This document shows positions 21,273 through 43,577 of a DNA stretch of 64,000 nt, piece after piece (positions within the stretch are counted from its first letter, which is position 1; the number at the start of each line of letters is the position of its first letter). Location: NCBI GenBank assembly GCA_012861695.1, contig JAAOOA010000394.1, positions 1-64,000 on the forward strand, in the 5' to 3' direction. Both the position numbers and the translations under genes were made by a program. The notes under the pieces are model-generated. The model saw nothing but the letters and a program-made list of their open reading frames with translations. It was not told the origin of the DNA and made no database searches. Origin of the DNA: Trematomus loennbergii. Taxonomy: Eukaryota > Chordata > Actinopteri > Perciformes > Nototheniidae.

Positions 21273-21394
21273 TGTCACAGTTCTGCTTTCTCACTCACCT
21301 ATTTTCTGCATTAACATTCCTTAGTCACCTGGTAGCCACACCCTGTCTCTCTCTCTCACTCTGTTACACCCATCAGCTCCATTAGTATATAGGC
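21273..21394 (+). repeat. Truncated 5' LTR of the gypsy element
   Basis: Matches the first 120 bp of the LTR at 22742 with one small difference (GCCACACCC versus GCCAACCC), then jumps directly into integrase sequence. This is the deletion joint. Confidence 0.9.
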
Positions 21395-21427
21395 TCCTTC
21401 ATCCATTACCGGTCCCACGTCGCCCAT

Positions 21428-22620
21428 GGTCACATATTTCTTTGGACTTTGTGACTGGTCTTCCACCGTCCCACGGACATACTGCCATCTTGACGGTGGT
21501 GGATCGGTTCAGCAAGATGGCTCATTTCGTACCCCTGCCTAAGATCCCGTCAGCTAAGGAGACGGCAGAACTTATTCTTCTCCACGTTTTCCGCCTTCAC
21601 GGACTGGCGACTGATGTGGTTTTCGACCGGGGGCCCCAGTTCACCTCTGTGTTTTGGAGGGAGTTTGTGTGAACTGATCGGGGCGACGCTCAGTCTCACC
21701 TCCGGTTTCCATCCACAGCCAATGGTCAGACCTAAGGGACGAATCAGGAGACGGAGACCACTCTCCGCTGCATGGTTTCCGATCATCCTACGACCTGGTC
21801 TAAACAACTCCTGTGGGTGGAGTATGCCCACAACACCCTCATCAGTTCCACTACTGGTCTTTCCCCTTTTCAGTGTGCATACGGTTTTCAACCCCCTTTG
21901 CTCTCTGCATTGGAGGGAGGTTACTGTCCGTCTGTCCAGGCTTTCATCAGACGTTGTCGGAGGACTTGGAGGCAGGCTCGAACAACTCTGCTTCAGTCTG
22001 CTAAACCGGTACGCCACATCAGCGAACCGCCGATGCACCAAGGCACCTGTGTACCAGTAGGCCAGAGGGTGTGGCTTTCCACTCAGAACATTCCCCTTCG
22101 GGTGGAGTCTAAGAAGTTAGCGCCCAGGTTTATTGGACCCTTCGAGATTGTCAAGGTCATTAACCCTGCAGCAGTTCGACTGAGTTTGCCCCGGAACATG
22201 AAGATCCATCCCACCTTCCACGTTTCTAGGATTAAACCTGTCCGGGAGAGTCCTATGATTCCCGCCGCTCCTCCCCACCACCCCCTAGATGATCGATGGG
22301 GGTCCTACCTACACCCTTCGTCGTATACTTCGTTCCCGACGCAGAGGAAGAGGGGTTCAATATTTGGTGGACTGGGAGGCTATGGTCCTGAGGAGAGGCA
22401 GTGGATTCCTGCTCGTCACATCCTCAACCTCAACTCATCCAAGACTTCCACCTGCGCTACCCGGAGCAGCCTTCTAGGACCCACGCTCAACCAGGCGTTA
22501 AGCCGGGGGGTACTCGTCAGCTACGGACCGGGGGCTTCGTCGAGGAGGAGGGGGAGGCGTCTTCAGTCGAGGGGACGAGGATTTCCAGGAGAGGGAGGCC
22601 GAGAGAGCATTCTCAGATGA
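21428..22620 (+). pseudogene. Gypsy integrase / chromodomain remnant
   Basis: Frame 1 (to about 21672) reads [32 protein letters not shown] and [12 protein letters not shown], the core of Ty3/gypsy integrase with two catalytic Asp contexts (LDFVTGLP and DRGPQF). A stop or frameshift follows at about 21670. The frame from about 21790 gives KQLLWVEYAHNTL and LSPFQCAYGFQPPLL, then KIHPTFHVSRIKP. The chromodomain ([31 protein letters not shown]) is split over two frames at about 22330-22430. The DDE Glu region is damaged. Not functional. Confidence 0.88.
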
Positions 22621-22741
22621 GTACTAACTTTTCCCATACCCCCACCTTCCACCCTGTGTCTGTAGGTTTTCTGTGGATTTTTTTTTTCTTTTCTCGTAGG
22701 TTGTCTTGGACGTCGGGAGCCGTCCATTAAGGGGGGGGTTC

Positions 22742-23155
22742 TGTCACAGTTCTGCTTTCTCACTCACCTATTTTCTGCATTAACATTCCTTAGTCACCTG
22801 GTAGCCAACCCTGTCTCTCTCTCTCACTCTGTTACACCCATCAGCTCCATTAGTATATAGGCCCACTTCACTTTCACCTCAGTGCCAGATCGTACTTTGC
22901 AGCATGCCAGTCTTTCCCGCATTACCCTCCAGATTGCTCTCCGGTTCCGACCCTGCCTGTCCCTGACCAGCCTGCCTCGCCTGTTTCCTGACCCTGCCTG
23001 TACCCGGACTATTCTGCCTCGCCTGTCCCCGACCAGCCCTTTGCCTACTATCTGCCTTTTCGTCTCCTACCAGTTTATTGCCTTTAATAAAGCTGGTTAC
23101 CGACTATCCCTGGTTTCCCGTGTGTTGCATTTTGGTCCTCAGCTCGTTTGTGACA
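22742..23155 (+). repeat. 3' LTR of the gypsy element (414 bp)
   Basis: Begins TGTCACAG after the polypurine tract and ends TTTGTGACA. It contains TATATAGG at about 22855 and AATAAAG at about 23084, which would serve as promoter and poly(A) elements. Confidence 0.9.
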
Positions 23156-23159
23156 CATA

Positions 23160-23440
23160 CTGACTCTAAACACAGTCAAAATCATGCCAATAATACAATG
23201 TAATATTTAACTAGTATTAATTGCAATACATACAATAATTGCACTAATCTGATATTAGCGTACAGTATGTGAATGAAATATTATTACCAATGGCTCTATA
23301 GAGGGTTCCCTCATGTTCCCACTGAGTGGAAAACAAATCTATCTTTGTGGATTTATTTCTCCTATTTCAGAGTGGGACACCAGTAAACTTTATGTCCTTG
23401 GAGACCTCCGGCCCCTTGTGAGACCATCAATGGACCCGCT
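23160..23440. other. Flank between gypsy insertion and NLR 5' block copy 2
   Basis: The first part continues duplicated copy 1 (ACTGACTCTAAACACAGTCA, as at 26172). Then comes single-copy DNA with a sharp joint at about 23440, where the NLR block begins. Confidence 0.5.
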
Positions 23441-23442
23441 CA

Positions 23443-24165
23443 CCCTGTTGTTCTCCTCCTGCTCTGTCGAAGTGTAAAATGGAGTCTGGCCAGTCTGACT
23501 TCATATTTTCCCTTCAACACCCTCCCCTGTCTGCAGCTCCTCCCTCTGTTTCATAACCAGCCTCATCACCTGGACAGGTACAAACAGGACTTCTTTTCAA
23601 TTGCTCTCACAGTAAGACAGCTCCAAAAACATGTATAAGAAAGTTAGAAAATAGACAAGCAGCTAAAAACAAGTAAGTACAAGTTATAATACCACAAAGT
23701 AAAAAAAAATCACTTTGGGTACTCTAGTGTTAACTGTGCAATATATTGTTCCATATTATATATACTTGTTTGAGGAATAATATTACTGCTGCATGAATGC
23801 ACAAATTGCATAGTGTGTAGATTATTTGAACTCCTTTATATACTCTTGGTTTGTTAAATGCATTGCTGCAGATTCTATGAGATCAATATATGTGTGTAGC
23901 TTTGTCCTGTGATAACCACGTATCTTTAAAAAGTCAACTTTTCATGAGTTTTTCAGAAAGACAGCCTGTTTTCAGCTTGAGACGGTGCATTTTCAGATGA
24001 TCCAAGAGGCTTTTTAAAGGCATATAGCTTAAGGAGGAGAACTGCCTCAACACATAAATAAATACTGGATTCTAGTTCATCGTAAACATTTAAAATCATC
24101 TGGAGATACGTGGTTATCACTGGACAGGAGGGGGAAGAACATCTGTAATCTTAAAGTAACTAAAG
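23443..24165 (-). repeat. NLR 5'-end block copy 2 (leader exon plus flank)
   Basis: Starts abruptly at CTCACCCTGTTGTTCTCC (leader exon with donor on the - strand) and follows the order of copy 1 to CTAAAGCTGTCA, then enters a (TG)n tract. The coding side of the block (toward 15524) is missing here, so it cannot express an NLR by itself. Confidence 0.75.
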
Positions 24166-24173
24166 CTGTCAGT

Positions 24174-24189
24174 GTGAGTGTGTGGGTGT

Positions 24190-24251
<62 letters not shown>

Positions 24252-24290
24252 TGTGCGTGTGTGTGTGTGGATTGGAAAGGGTGTGTGTGT

Positions 24291-24345
<55 letters not shown>

Positions 24346-24400
24346 TGCGTGTGTGTGTGTGTGTGTGTGTGGTGTGTGTGTGTGTTGGAAAGGGTGTGTG
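24174..24400. repeat. (TG)n microsatellite
   Basis: Interrupted GT tract with a TTGGAAAGG interruption that is also present in the 19447 tract. This supports common descent of the two loci. Confidence 0.95.
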
Positions 24401-24404
24401 TGCT

Positions 24405-26215
24405 TAAAACTCGATCAGCAGGTTCTGATCAGTGATTGGTTCTCAGTATGCAGTCAAAGTCTCACTAAGAATCCTCTAGTCAGCTGCAAATATGGTTTTA
24501 CCCCAAATAAAAAAGCAACGTCTTGTTTCTTCGACGTCTTCCTGGTTTGTTTATAGTTTTTCTGTTTGCTTCGTTCCTTCTTGTCTAACCTCGCCTGCTC
24601 CTGCAGTTTTTGTGTTTATTTAGTAACAGCTTTAATTAAAACTCTCTTTTCATTACACTCTTATACCTGCCTCTGCTGTTTCATTCTGCTTTTGACGGTT
24701 TTATAAAACCATCTAAAGACAAATCCAGGTCTTCATCACGTGCATCTTCTTCATCTCCAGCTCACATTAAATACACCAGTTGTACAGTTTTAACCATCTT
24801 TATGAAGGCAAGCACAAAAGTCATGCAGTCAAATTAAAAAGCCATTCAATCCAGAAACTGAATGTAAACTACATTTGAACATAAAGTAGGATTTCCCGCA
24901 GAAGGAAAGCTTTATTTTGAATAAAAGAAACTGTAGGAGCAGGTTGTTGTTGTTAGGTTAAACAAAAAGAAAAGCAGAGATGAACAACAACTAGAAACAA
25001 ACCAAGAAGACGAAATACGGTTTGACCCCAAAATAAAATGCATCCAAAGGTTTCTAAATGGAGTTTTCTCCTGCAGTTTAATATAATCTAAAGTGTGAAT
25101 CAGAAAGTAAGGCATTTCATATTTTGGCCCGTAAACTTTTAACTTTAGCAGCAGCTGAGTTAATGTCGCACAAACAGTGGACATTTCTCAAGACGTTGCT
25201 GAATGAAAGTGAAATGATTCATACAGAAGTATTAAGCATTACTGTAGTATCTGAATGAGTATTTAACAAAAGGAACTTTACTGTATGAGTAGTATTACAG
25301 ATGTAATAATGTATATAAAACAGTATTAACCACAAAGTCATGCAGTCAAATGAAAGGGCCTTTAAATCCAGAAACTGAATGTTAACTAACATTTAAACAG
25401 AAAGTAATGAAACACATCTGAACAGGTTCAATATTTCTCCTTATTGAAACAGTTTGTTCTCAGGATCTTTCTCTTCACTTCAAGCCGACGTGGATTTGGC
25501 ACTTCGCCTAAAAACAGAGGAAGAAGAATCATTTTAACATTTTGTTTTACAATGTATACAAACTAGGGCTGCACTGAGTGTCCTTTATTTAAAACTGAAG
25601 CTTCTTTCACTGCTTTTGAACGTCTCTTGATGATTTGATGATGTTATCATGCTATGCTTCTTGTTGTGGTCACATGAAAGCAGCGTGTGGTTCTGTATCG
25701 CCTGTCTTTAGGGAACTGCTTTAAAAATATTGAATATGGAGGAAAACATCTGAAGTTTGGAAATGATTGCAGCTATATGAGTTGATGTTACATTTTTAGA
25801 CTTCACAACGCTCTGGGGTTATTGTAAATGTTAGGATTTATTTCTATATTTTATTTTTACTAATGCCTACTAGTTACTAGAGTAGAAGTATAAAGTAGCA
25901 TGAAATGTAACGATGAAAAGTATCTCAAAATTGTACTTAAGTACAGTACTTGAGTAAATGTACTTTACTTATGTGTACTTTGCACTCTAGACAGGTTTGT
26001 CTTATGTATTTGCAGGACTCTTGGTTTGTATCTTCATGGTTGATTACACATTATCGTCAGTCGCTTTGGAACATTTTACGTAAACTAAATGAGAAGGTTT
26101 TGATTTCCTTTTTAATTTGCCAATGTGAAGTCGTAGCAGGTGGGTTTTCAATCTGCAACTGTGCTAACATACTGACTCTAAACACAGTCAAAATCATGCC
26201 AATAATACAATAAAA
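24405..26215. repeat. Segmental duplication, copy 2 (empty gypsy site)
   Basis: Second copy of 19620-21272 plus 23156-23190. It reads GTGCTAACATACTGACTCTA through the point where copy 1 holds the gypsy element. It has a private stretch of about 200 bp near 25900-26080. Confidence 0.9.
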
Positions 26216-26364
26216 AACACACCCAGCTTAGCATTTTAATATTGAACTAGTATTCAACAGAGGTGGGAAGTAGTGGAGTACAAATACTTTGTTACTGTAC
26301 TTAAGTACATTTTTCTGGTATCAGTACTTTACTCCACTACTTATTTTTCTGACAACTTTGACTT

Positions 26365-27000
26365 CTTACATGTTGAACACAAATACCTGTACTTTCTACT
26401 TCTTACATTTTGAACACAAATACCTGTACTTTCTACTTCTTACATTTTGAACACAAATACCTGTACTTTCTACTTCTTACATGTTGAACACAAATACCTG
26501 TACTTTCTACTTCTTACATGTTGAACACAAATACCTGTACTTTCTACTTCTTACATGTTGAACTCAAATACCTGTACTTTCTACTTCTTACATGTTGAAC
26601 CCAAATACCTGTACTTTCTACTTCTTACATTTTGAACCCAAATACCTGTACTTTCTACTTCTTACATTTTGAACCCAAATACCTGTACTTTCTACTTCTT
26701 ACATTTTGAACACAAATACCTGTACTTTCTACTTCTACATTTTGAACACAAAATACCTGTACTTTTACTTCTTACATGTTGAACACAAATACCTGAACTT
26801 TCTACTTCTTACATTTTGAACACAAATACCTGTACTTTCTACTTCTTACATGTTGAACACAAATACCTGTACTTTCTACTTCTTACATGTTGAACACAAA
26901 TACCTGTACTTTCTACTTCTTACATGTTGAACACAAATACCTGTACTTTCTACTTCTTACATGTTGAACACAAATACCTGTACTTTCTACTTCTTACATT
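26365..27000 (+). repeat. 37-bp minisatellite, about 17 copies
   Basis: Unit ACATGTTGAACACAAATACC plus TGTACTTTCTACTTCTT. ACATTTTGAA and AACCCAAAT variants are interspersed. It lies inside the 26258 element. Confidence 0.95.
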
Positions 27001-27051
27001 TTCCAAACAGGCTGGTTCCTTTAGTTTGAATGTGGTGTTTGGTGGCGTGAT

Positions 27052-28125
27052 CAGTGGCGACTGGTCATTAGGGGCAGGCACAGCCCCATCTAGTGTCAGC
27101 AGAAAGTATTACACATAATGATTACAAAAAATGCAAAGAGATGCAAAAAAAGAAATAAAAAAATATATAAAATATATTTTAAGGTCACGTTTAATCATCT
27201 GATTCGTCTGTACATTGCTGTTTTAGTCTGTGTTCTTCTAATTAGTGTCTACAGTGCCGTTTTGAGCCATTTGGGACAAAACCTGATCGTGCACCTCCCT
27301 CTCACTGTCAAAGTGAACGGTGACTGTAAAAACTACACTGCGCATGCTCAGAGTATTTTCAATGTAATGTGTGTGGCAAAAAACAAAACACCATAGGGGC
27401 ACAGAGCTGCCATCCCCACCATACGTCATCTCACATCATTCAGAGCTGATTGGCTGTAAGTACGTGTGCCGCGAAAAAGTGTGGTGCTTGAAGACGAGAC
27501 GAGAGAGCTGCAGTGACGCGTCCTAAAACCAGGAAGTAAGCTGCAAAAAAGGAATGAGGTTTCGCCATAGGATTTTAGAAAAGAGCTGGAAATAAGATCT
27601 GTGGGAAACGTACCTGTTAGATAAATGCACGTTTTGTTCAGCCGGATAACATCCACATGTCTACCCTACTTTTATAATTTTTTTATCATAAATCTATCGA
27701 TTAGATTTATGATAGACTTTTGAAACTACAAGAAGATAAGGAGGACTTTTACAAAAAAAGTTATAGACATTTTGTCCAGAAGGATAGGAAAATGGACTTC
27801 ATCTTCAAGTCAAGGTAAGACCGCCATTTTATTGAAAATGGGATCTACTAAGGGAGAACAATTCAATATTTAAATGATAAAATTACATTTTTTCGGTATC
27901 CTTTTGTTGAACTGTCTGTTTAAAATTAATCGAAGCATCAGACAAAAAAAGCTTTTGAAAATATTATTATATTTTGGTTTAGGTCAAAATATAATATTTG
28001 TAAACCTGAAGAGTCAGTGCAGTCCTCACCAGCCATGAACCTCACTGCACGTCACTGCAGAAGCTTATATATAGACATCTACGTTTTTGTGCCCCACCAC
28101 TTTTGTACATATAAAAACGCCACTG
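27052..28125. mobile_element. Nested hAT element with perfect target duplication
   Basis: Ends CAGTGGCGACT and AAAACGCCACTG, with target duplication GGCGTGAT at 27044-27051 and 28126-28133. It carries an exon-like stretch at about 27725-27815 (KLQEDKEDF-type reading, then donor GTAAGA). That stretch reappears inverted in the hAT at 37844, so it probably derives from an autonomous hAT transposase gene. Confidence 0.92.
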
Positions 28126-28639
28126 GGCGTGATCATTATTATTTAGAGTCATTGCGTGCCTATTGATTAGAACACGATCCGTGTATCCATCATTTCCTGG
28201 TCTTCTCTAAAGAAGAGGGACCAATGAAAACGTTGTCATGTTGCCGTTGTTCAGCATGGAAACATTCATTAGCTAACAATGACATTATTGTTCTATTAAT
28301 AAAGGGAGGTCAGGTACTCTTTAAAACAGCTGCTAGTTATGGGTACTTTTTACTGAAGTACATTTCAAAGCCCATACTTCTTTACTTTACTTGAGTAAAG
28401 AAGTTTAGTCAGTACTTCTACTTTTACCAGAGTATTTTTAAACATGAGTATCTGTACTTCTACTTGAGTAAAGGATGTGTGTACTTTTGCCATCTCTGAA
28501 GTCAGGACCGTGCTCCCTCACCCACTTCTGGTACGCCTGCAGAGAGAGGATAGAGAAAGATAAGAGGTATTAAGGAAATGATGACCCTTCACCTGGTGTC
28601 GAAAGTTGCTTATTCTCTGTAACTAAAAGTGGAAGAGAC

Positions 28640-29125
28640 ACGTTTTTAGCTTAAAGAGGCCCTCATTTCCAGATGTATATCAGTATGTAGTGCTCTACTT
28701 TAAAGAGTCCTCTCCTGCTGATGTTCAGGTGTATATCAGTATGTAGTTTCTCTACTTTAAAGAGTCCTCTCCTGCTGATGTCAGGTGTATATCAGTATGT
28801 AGTGTCTCTACTTTAAAGAGTCCTCTCCTGCTGATGTTCAGGTGTATATCAGTATGTAGTGTCTCTACTTTAAAGAGTCCTCTCCTGCTGATGTTCAGGT
28901 GTATATCAGTATGTAGTGGCTCTACTTTAAAGAGTCCTCTCCTGCTGATGTTCAGGTGTATATCATTATGTAGTGTCTCTACTTTAAAGAGTCCTCTCCT
29001 GCTGATGTTCAGGTGTATATCAGTATGTAGTGTCTCTACTTTAAAGAGTCCTCTCCTGCTGATGTTCAGTGTATATCAGTATGTAGTGTCTCTACTTTAA
29101 AGAGTCCTCTCCTGCTGAGAAAAGT
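28640..29125 (+). repeat. 57-bp minisatellite, about eight copies
   Basis: Unit contains TGATGTTCAGGTGTATATCA and CTACTTTAAAGAGTCCTCTC. It ends about 20 bp before the acceptor of the inpp5k exon at 29144, so it fills the immediate upstream intron. Confidence 0.93.
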
Positions 29126-29143
29126 GTGTGTTGTGGTTCTCAG

Positions 29144-39049
<9,906 letters not shown>

Positions 39050-39680
39050 TCGTCAGTGTGGTACGATCCAGATCCAGATCCAGAGAAACACAGCAGGATG
39101 TTTAACCTCACTGTGATTCCCTTCAGAGCAGAATTATTGCCTGTTTATGCTGTTACATTTCCTCTGACCTCTGACCTCTGACACTGTGACTCAGGGTCAG
39201 TTCACTCCTTTGAAAATGAGACTTTCTCTACAGTCCTTCAACAAGTGGCTTAATCCCTGAGGAGAGGTTTTCTATGGAAACTTAGATTTAAATTGGTTAA
39301 ACAGAAAGAGCTTTGATTTTGATTTAATGTTTGAGGTAATGAGGAATGGGAGGAAACAGAAAGTGAGGTATGTTGTCGGATTTGTTTAGATTAAGCATGT
39401 TTTAACACATGTAAATGCTGTGTAAACTCTGTGTGTTTATTATGAATATGTAATTAGATTGGAAAGGTGAAAGCGATTTTTTTGTCATTTTGCAGCAAAA
39501 TCAGTCAAATGTCAATTGTTTTACTTAGAAAATATTAATTTGTATCCTCGAAGCCATTCCTGGGAAAAAAAACAACAATTTCAATTATACCAGATTATAC
39601 ACAGGTTACACCTTTATTAAAAGTACATATTTAGCTGTATTTTCCACATCTTAGAAATGCTGTTTCTCACAATCCCGTTG

Positions 39681-39686
39681 AATAAA
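39681..39686 (+). terminator. Putative poly(A) signal of inpp5k
   Basis: AATAAA 632 bp after the stop codon, the first on the + strand in the 3' flank. Confidence 0.5.
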
Positions 39687-39689
39687 GTT

Positions 39690-40839
39690 AAAATATTTAA
39701 AGATATCTACATAATCAAACATTTACACATGTATACAAAGTCCCACATTAAGAGGCATCAATACAACTTGAAAATATAACGGCACAAGAGTCAATATATA
39801 CAAAATAACAGTCACTTATAACAGATGATGATGAATATGTTCATAGTCTTTGTTCAGGAGATAATCAGAGCTTTGAACTCACATTTAGGAGGAAAGGTTT
39901 GAAAAAGGAGAAGCTCCAACTAAAGATAAACATTAGGTTTCAAAGTCTGTGGGAACATTTATATTTCAGAGGTTTAGTTTTAGCAGAAATACAACTTTTA
40001 TTACTTCCAGCGCTGTAGACTGCGTGCATGTTATCATAGCATTGATAGTGGAGAAAATACATTTTAAAGAACGATACCAGTTTTTCTACATCGTAGTTGC
40101 ACTGTTCACATTTCAAAAGTAGTTTGGATTCACTCAGAAGTATTAAATATTGGATAAAGATTATAATTAAACCCTTTAAAATCATAATCATAATGAAAAT
40201 ACACCTTTTGTCTCTTACCTGTAGAGCCAGTCATACATTTTAAAGTCACATTTTTAATATATTGGTTGTAGAAACGTCCGATAATTAGCACTACGGCTAA
40301 GAGAGAAGATATACACCTTACTTTGTATTCATTGTAATGTATAGAGGGGGAACTGAGGGGGTGATATCGACTAAAAGTCACTCTTAATTTAGAAAAAATA
40401 AAAATAAAATAAACGATAAGAAATACGATAACAGAGAAATTACAAAGCTGGGAAAAACCTTTTAGATTTAATAATTGTCATATAAGAAAAATGCAGATTT
40501 AATAACAGAGTTTCGTTCTTGAATCGACTTTCTTTTCTCCAGAAATCTCAACAGAGAACGTTTTGGCCGAACTAAAACATTTCTGATTTTACATAAAATG
40601 AAAGACATTCACAGTTAAGAATTATATATAAATGATTAATGCCATAAATGATTGAATGTACTCAACCCACTAAAAGGAGTTATTCTCAAATAATCTGGAA
40701 ATTACGTTGCAATAAAAATAATTAGGTTGTCGGGATTTTTGAGTTTTTTTCTCTTCTTTGCGAAACGCTTCTGAGTCAAATGTCCTACTTGGGTTGCCGT
40801 ACATAGCTCTCCAAAATGGCAGATGTCGGGAAGTCAGAG
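39690..40839. other. Intergenic AT-rich DNA
   Basis: No exon signals or recognised repeat. ORFs of 69-83 aa on the - strand show no familiar domain. Could hold the 3' UTR of an unseen - strand transcript. Confidence 0.3.
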
Positions 40840-41230
40840 GGTGTTTCTCAATCGCGAGTACACTTGCTTGGTAGCACATGTCTGCCGAGCATCTTGCTTC
40901 AGAAGCGAGTCAAGAATACTTCCTGGCATTCGGAAAATGAAGAGTGGAACGGCTAGCAAGTGTGCAGGTGTGCGTCATATGAGAGGCCCCGCCTCTTACA
41001 TCTTCCGCCACAGATTTGGGGAAATTGGTCCGTGCGCAAAGCATTGTGGGGATTTTAAGACCGCGAAGTCTACTCATGTGCAGCCTCGATATTTCTCCAA
41101 ACGGAGTACGCCGGGCTCGGTAGATTTCCAAGTATACTGGAGATTGGAACAGTACTTCGGCGGCACTCGATGACGTAGCATGCTTGAAATAGTGGCTCTG
41201 CAGCAGCTTTACTCGCGATTGAGAAACACC
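40840..41230. mobile_element. MITE with GGTGTTTCTCAAT ends, long version
   Basis: Left GGTGTTTCTCAATCGCGAGT, right ACTCGCGATTGAGAAACACC, a perfect inverted repeat of 20 bp. 391 bp, no transposase. The 116-aa ORF inside is unsupported. Confidence 0.82.
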
Positions 41231-42004
41231 ACAGCGTTGTTGTTTACGTCCGCGGCGCCATCTTGTATACGGGCGTATATATTTCTCCTATATCTTATAA
41301 ACACGATCAGCGCCACAGTATTCATTCTATATTTCCATTCCTTTTTTTAACACATAGAGAATTGTTGCACTGTTTATTGTTCATGATTATTTATAGCTTG
41401 TTGTTATAAGTGTGTACGGAGAAATGTGTGTCAGAAAACGATGGATTCAGCAAGTGCCTCGATCTGTTTTATCGTTAATATTCCTCACGTTATTTATCAG
41501 AACAACGCCTCCTATTCTCAGATTATAAATTTCTAAACCTTCACCCTCACACAGAAATCCTCTCTTGAATCTAATTGTTATTGATTAGCTGGAATCAGAA
41601 ATATTAGCCATTTTATATTATTGTTTTTGTTTGACTTTGTATTAAAACGTGACCTTTTGAAATATTGTAAAGTACTGTAAGAGAATAGCAAAGCTTTCCA
41701 GATGCACATTAAATAAGTCTTTAACTTCAATCTGTGTGTGGTTTATTACTAACACAATATAATGTGTGAAAAAAATATATAATTTATCAATTTGTCTTTT
41801 TTTATTGGAAGAACATTCAGAAAAGTGTGTGTGTGTGTGTGCAAATCTTTTGAAGAAGCTTACTTTGTTTTTAATTCATGTTTTATAATAATGAATGTAT
41901 TCACAGAAGCAGTTTGAACAGTTAAACGTATTATCACATATCAAATTTAACATTTCTGCATTTAAATCCTCCTCTTTTATCTCAGTAAGTGCAAATAAAT
42001 GTAA
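41231..42004. other. Intergenic DNA
   Basis: Starts with a stretch shared with about 30520-30640. A short (TG)n lies at 41826-41842. No gene seen. Confidence 0.35.
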
Positions 42005-42270
42005 TTAAAAAGACAGACAGGAAGTAAACATCAACGGGAACAGCAGAAGAAGACAGACAGGAAGTAAACATCAACGGGAACAGCAGAAGAAGACAGACAG
42101 GAAGTAAACATCAACGGGAACAGCAGAAGAAGACAGACAGGAAGTAAACATCAACGGGAACAGCAGAAGAAGACAGACAGGAAGTAAACATCAACGGGAA
42201 CAGCAGAAGAAGACAGACAGGAGGTAAACATCAAAGGGAACAGCAGAAGAAGACAGACAGGAAGTAAACA
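42005..42270 (+). repeat. 40-bp minisatellite, about seven copies
   Basis: Unit AAGACAGACAGGAAGTAAAC plus ATCAACGGGAACAGCAGAAG. Copies are almost identical. It lies about 220 bp beyond the stop of the - strand CARD exon. Confidence 0.95.
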
Positions 42271-42487
42271 GGCACAGTATGGGCTCTGCAGTGTTTAATA
42301 ACATATATCCTCCCTGATGTCCATTGGTTTGTATTCAAAACATATGATGTTCAGATTTGTTTTTGTATAAAACAAATGAAAGAAAGGTGGCTTTAGGGTC
42401 TGCGCTGCTGGCTGACGGCGGTCAGACGGCCACATCACCTGACCATCAGGTACCGGTAACAATTTAGTACCTGACACCCATCTCTAG

Positions 42488-43158
42488 TTACTGGTAGCCA
42501 CAACATGCAGAACTAGCAGGGGCTTTCACACACTCCAGGTTTTGCTTGTCGAGCTCTTCGTAAAGATGGGGGTCCAGCTCTCGGAGAGCTTTGATCAGAA
42601 CCCTGCTGGCTTCAACTCCTTTATTTCGCACCGTGTCCACCACCTCTCGTGCTCCGTCATTTCGGAGTTTGCTTCCGGCTGACTCCATTTCAGATTCACT
42701 GATCACTTCAGACTCAAAGAGCTTATCCAGAAGTTCCTTCAGGAGAGATAAAGAAACTCTTTTAATAAACTCTTTCCGAACTGAGCGCAGCCACTTGTGT
42801 GCTGGGACTCTGTCCTCTGCAGGGACTCTGCTCTCTGCAGGACTCTGCTCTCTGCTGAGACTCTGCTCTCGCTGGGACTCTGTCCTCTGCTGGGACTCTG
42901 CTCTCTGCAGGGACTCTGCTCTCTGCAGGGACTCTGCTCTCTGCTGAGACTCTGCTCTCTGCTGGGACTCTGCTCTCTGCTGGGACATGTCTCTCTGCAG
43001 GGACTCTGCCTCTGCTGAGACTCTGTCCTCTGCTGAGACTCTGCTCTCTGCAGGGACTCTGCTCTCTGCTGAGACTCTGCTCTCTGCTGAGACTCTGCTC
43101 TCTGCTGAGACTCTGCTCTCTGCTGAGACATGTCTCTGGGACAATTCATGCCTTGGAC
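42488..43158 (-). CDS. NLR CARD exon with 18-bp repeat linker
   Basis: Acceptor CTACCAG in phase with exon 43578 (...VSLE-G-PRHELSQ). The first two thirds is an 18-bp repeat coding RVSAES, RAESQQ and similar hexapeptides in changing frames. Then the CARD: KWLRSVRKEFIKRVSLSLLK, LLDKLFESEVISESEMES, VEASRVLIKALRELDPHLYE, ending near CCGYQ-stop. Resembles the CARD of NLRP1 (DP(Y/H)L...L(R/D)KQNL). Full frame open to the stop. Confidence 0.82.
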
Positions 43159-43577
43159 CTGGTAGATAAACAGGGAAAATACTTTTGTAAACCAACAATC
43201 AATTAAACAGATCTCTTACAAATTTAAGTAACTCTTCCCAGAGGTGGATTTATGTTCACTTAAAGTTATAATATGTAACATTTCCTCATTCAAATGTGTA
43301 AAAACTCCTACACCTGTATACACAGTACGTTTCATCACGGTCTCCTGTAATGCTGTAATCCACTTAAGCATGAGAAGCTGAAGACTACATCTCCCATGAT
43401 GCCACGCTGTTTCACCACCACACCACACTAGTTTTTACTATAGTTTTAGAACATTACAGGTTGTGTGTTTAATGTCGTAATGATGCGCTGCCATGGAGCC
43501 TTAATAGAGAAGGCTATGAGATGGAGCTTTAGAGTTATCAGTCTATCACTGGGTCTGAGCTCAGGTGGAGTCTTTAC

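Larger units (their letters stand above)
21273..23155 (+). mobile_element. Internally deleted Ty3/gypsy LTR retrotransposon with chromodomain
   Basis: Terminal TGTCACAG...TGTGACA with a 5-bp target duplication CATAC at 21268-21272 and 23156-23160. The second copy of the host segment (near 26172) shows the empty site. The 5' LTR is cut at about 21394, and the polypurine tract AAGGGGGGGG precedes the 3' LTR at 22742. Gag, protease, RT and RNase H are missing. Confidence 0.93.
26258..28498. mobile_element. hAT-like element with CAGAGGTGG ends
   Basis: Left end CAGAGGTGGGAAGTAGTGG, right end TTTTGCCATCTCTG. Both arms are rich in GTACTT/AAGTAC strings, as in common fish non-autonomous elements. 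No clean 8-bp target duplication. It contains a 37-bp minisatellite and a younger hAT. Confidence 0.65.

Noticed and set aside
26365..27000. Possible CRISPR array (regular 37-bp repeats)
   Set aside because: Units are contiguous without unique spacers, in a eukaryotic transposon. It is a minisatellite.
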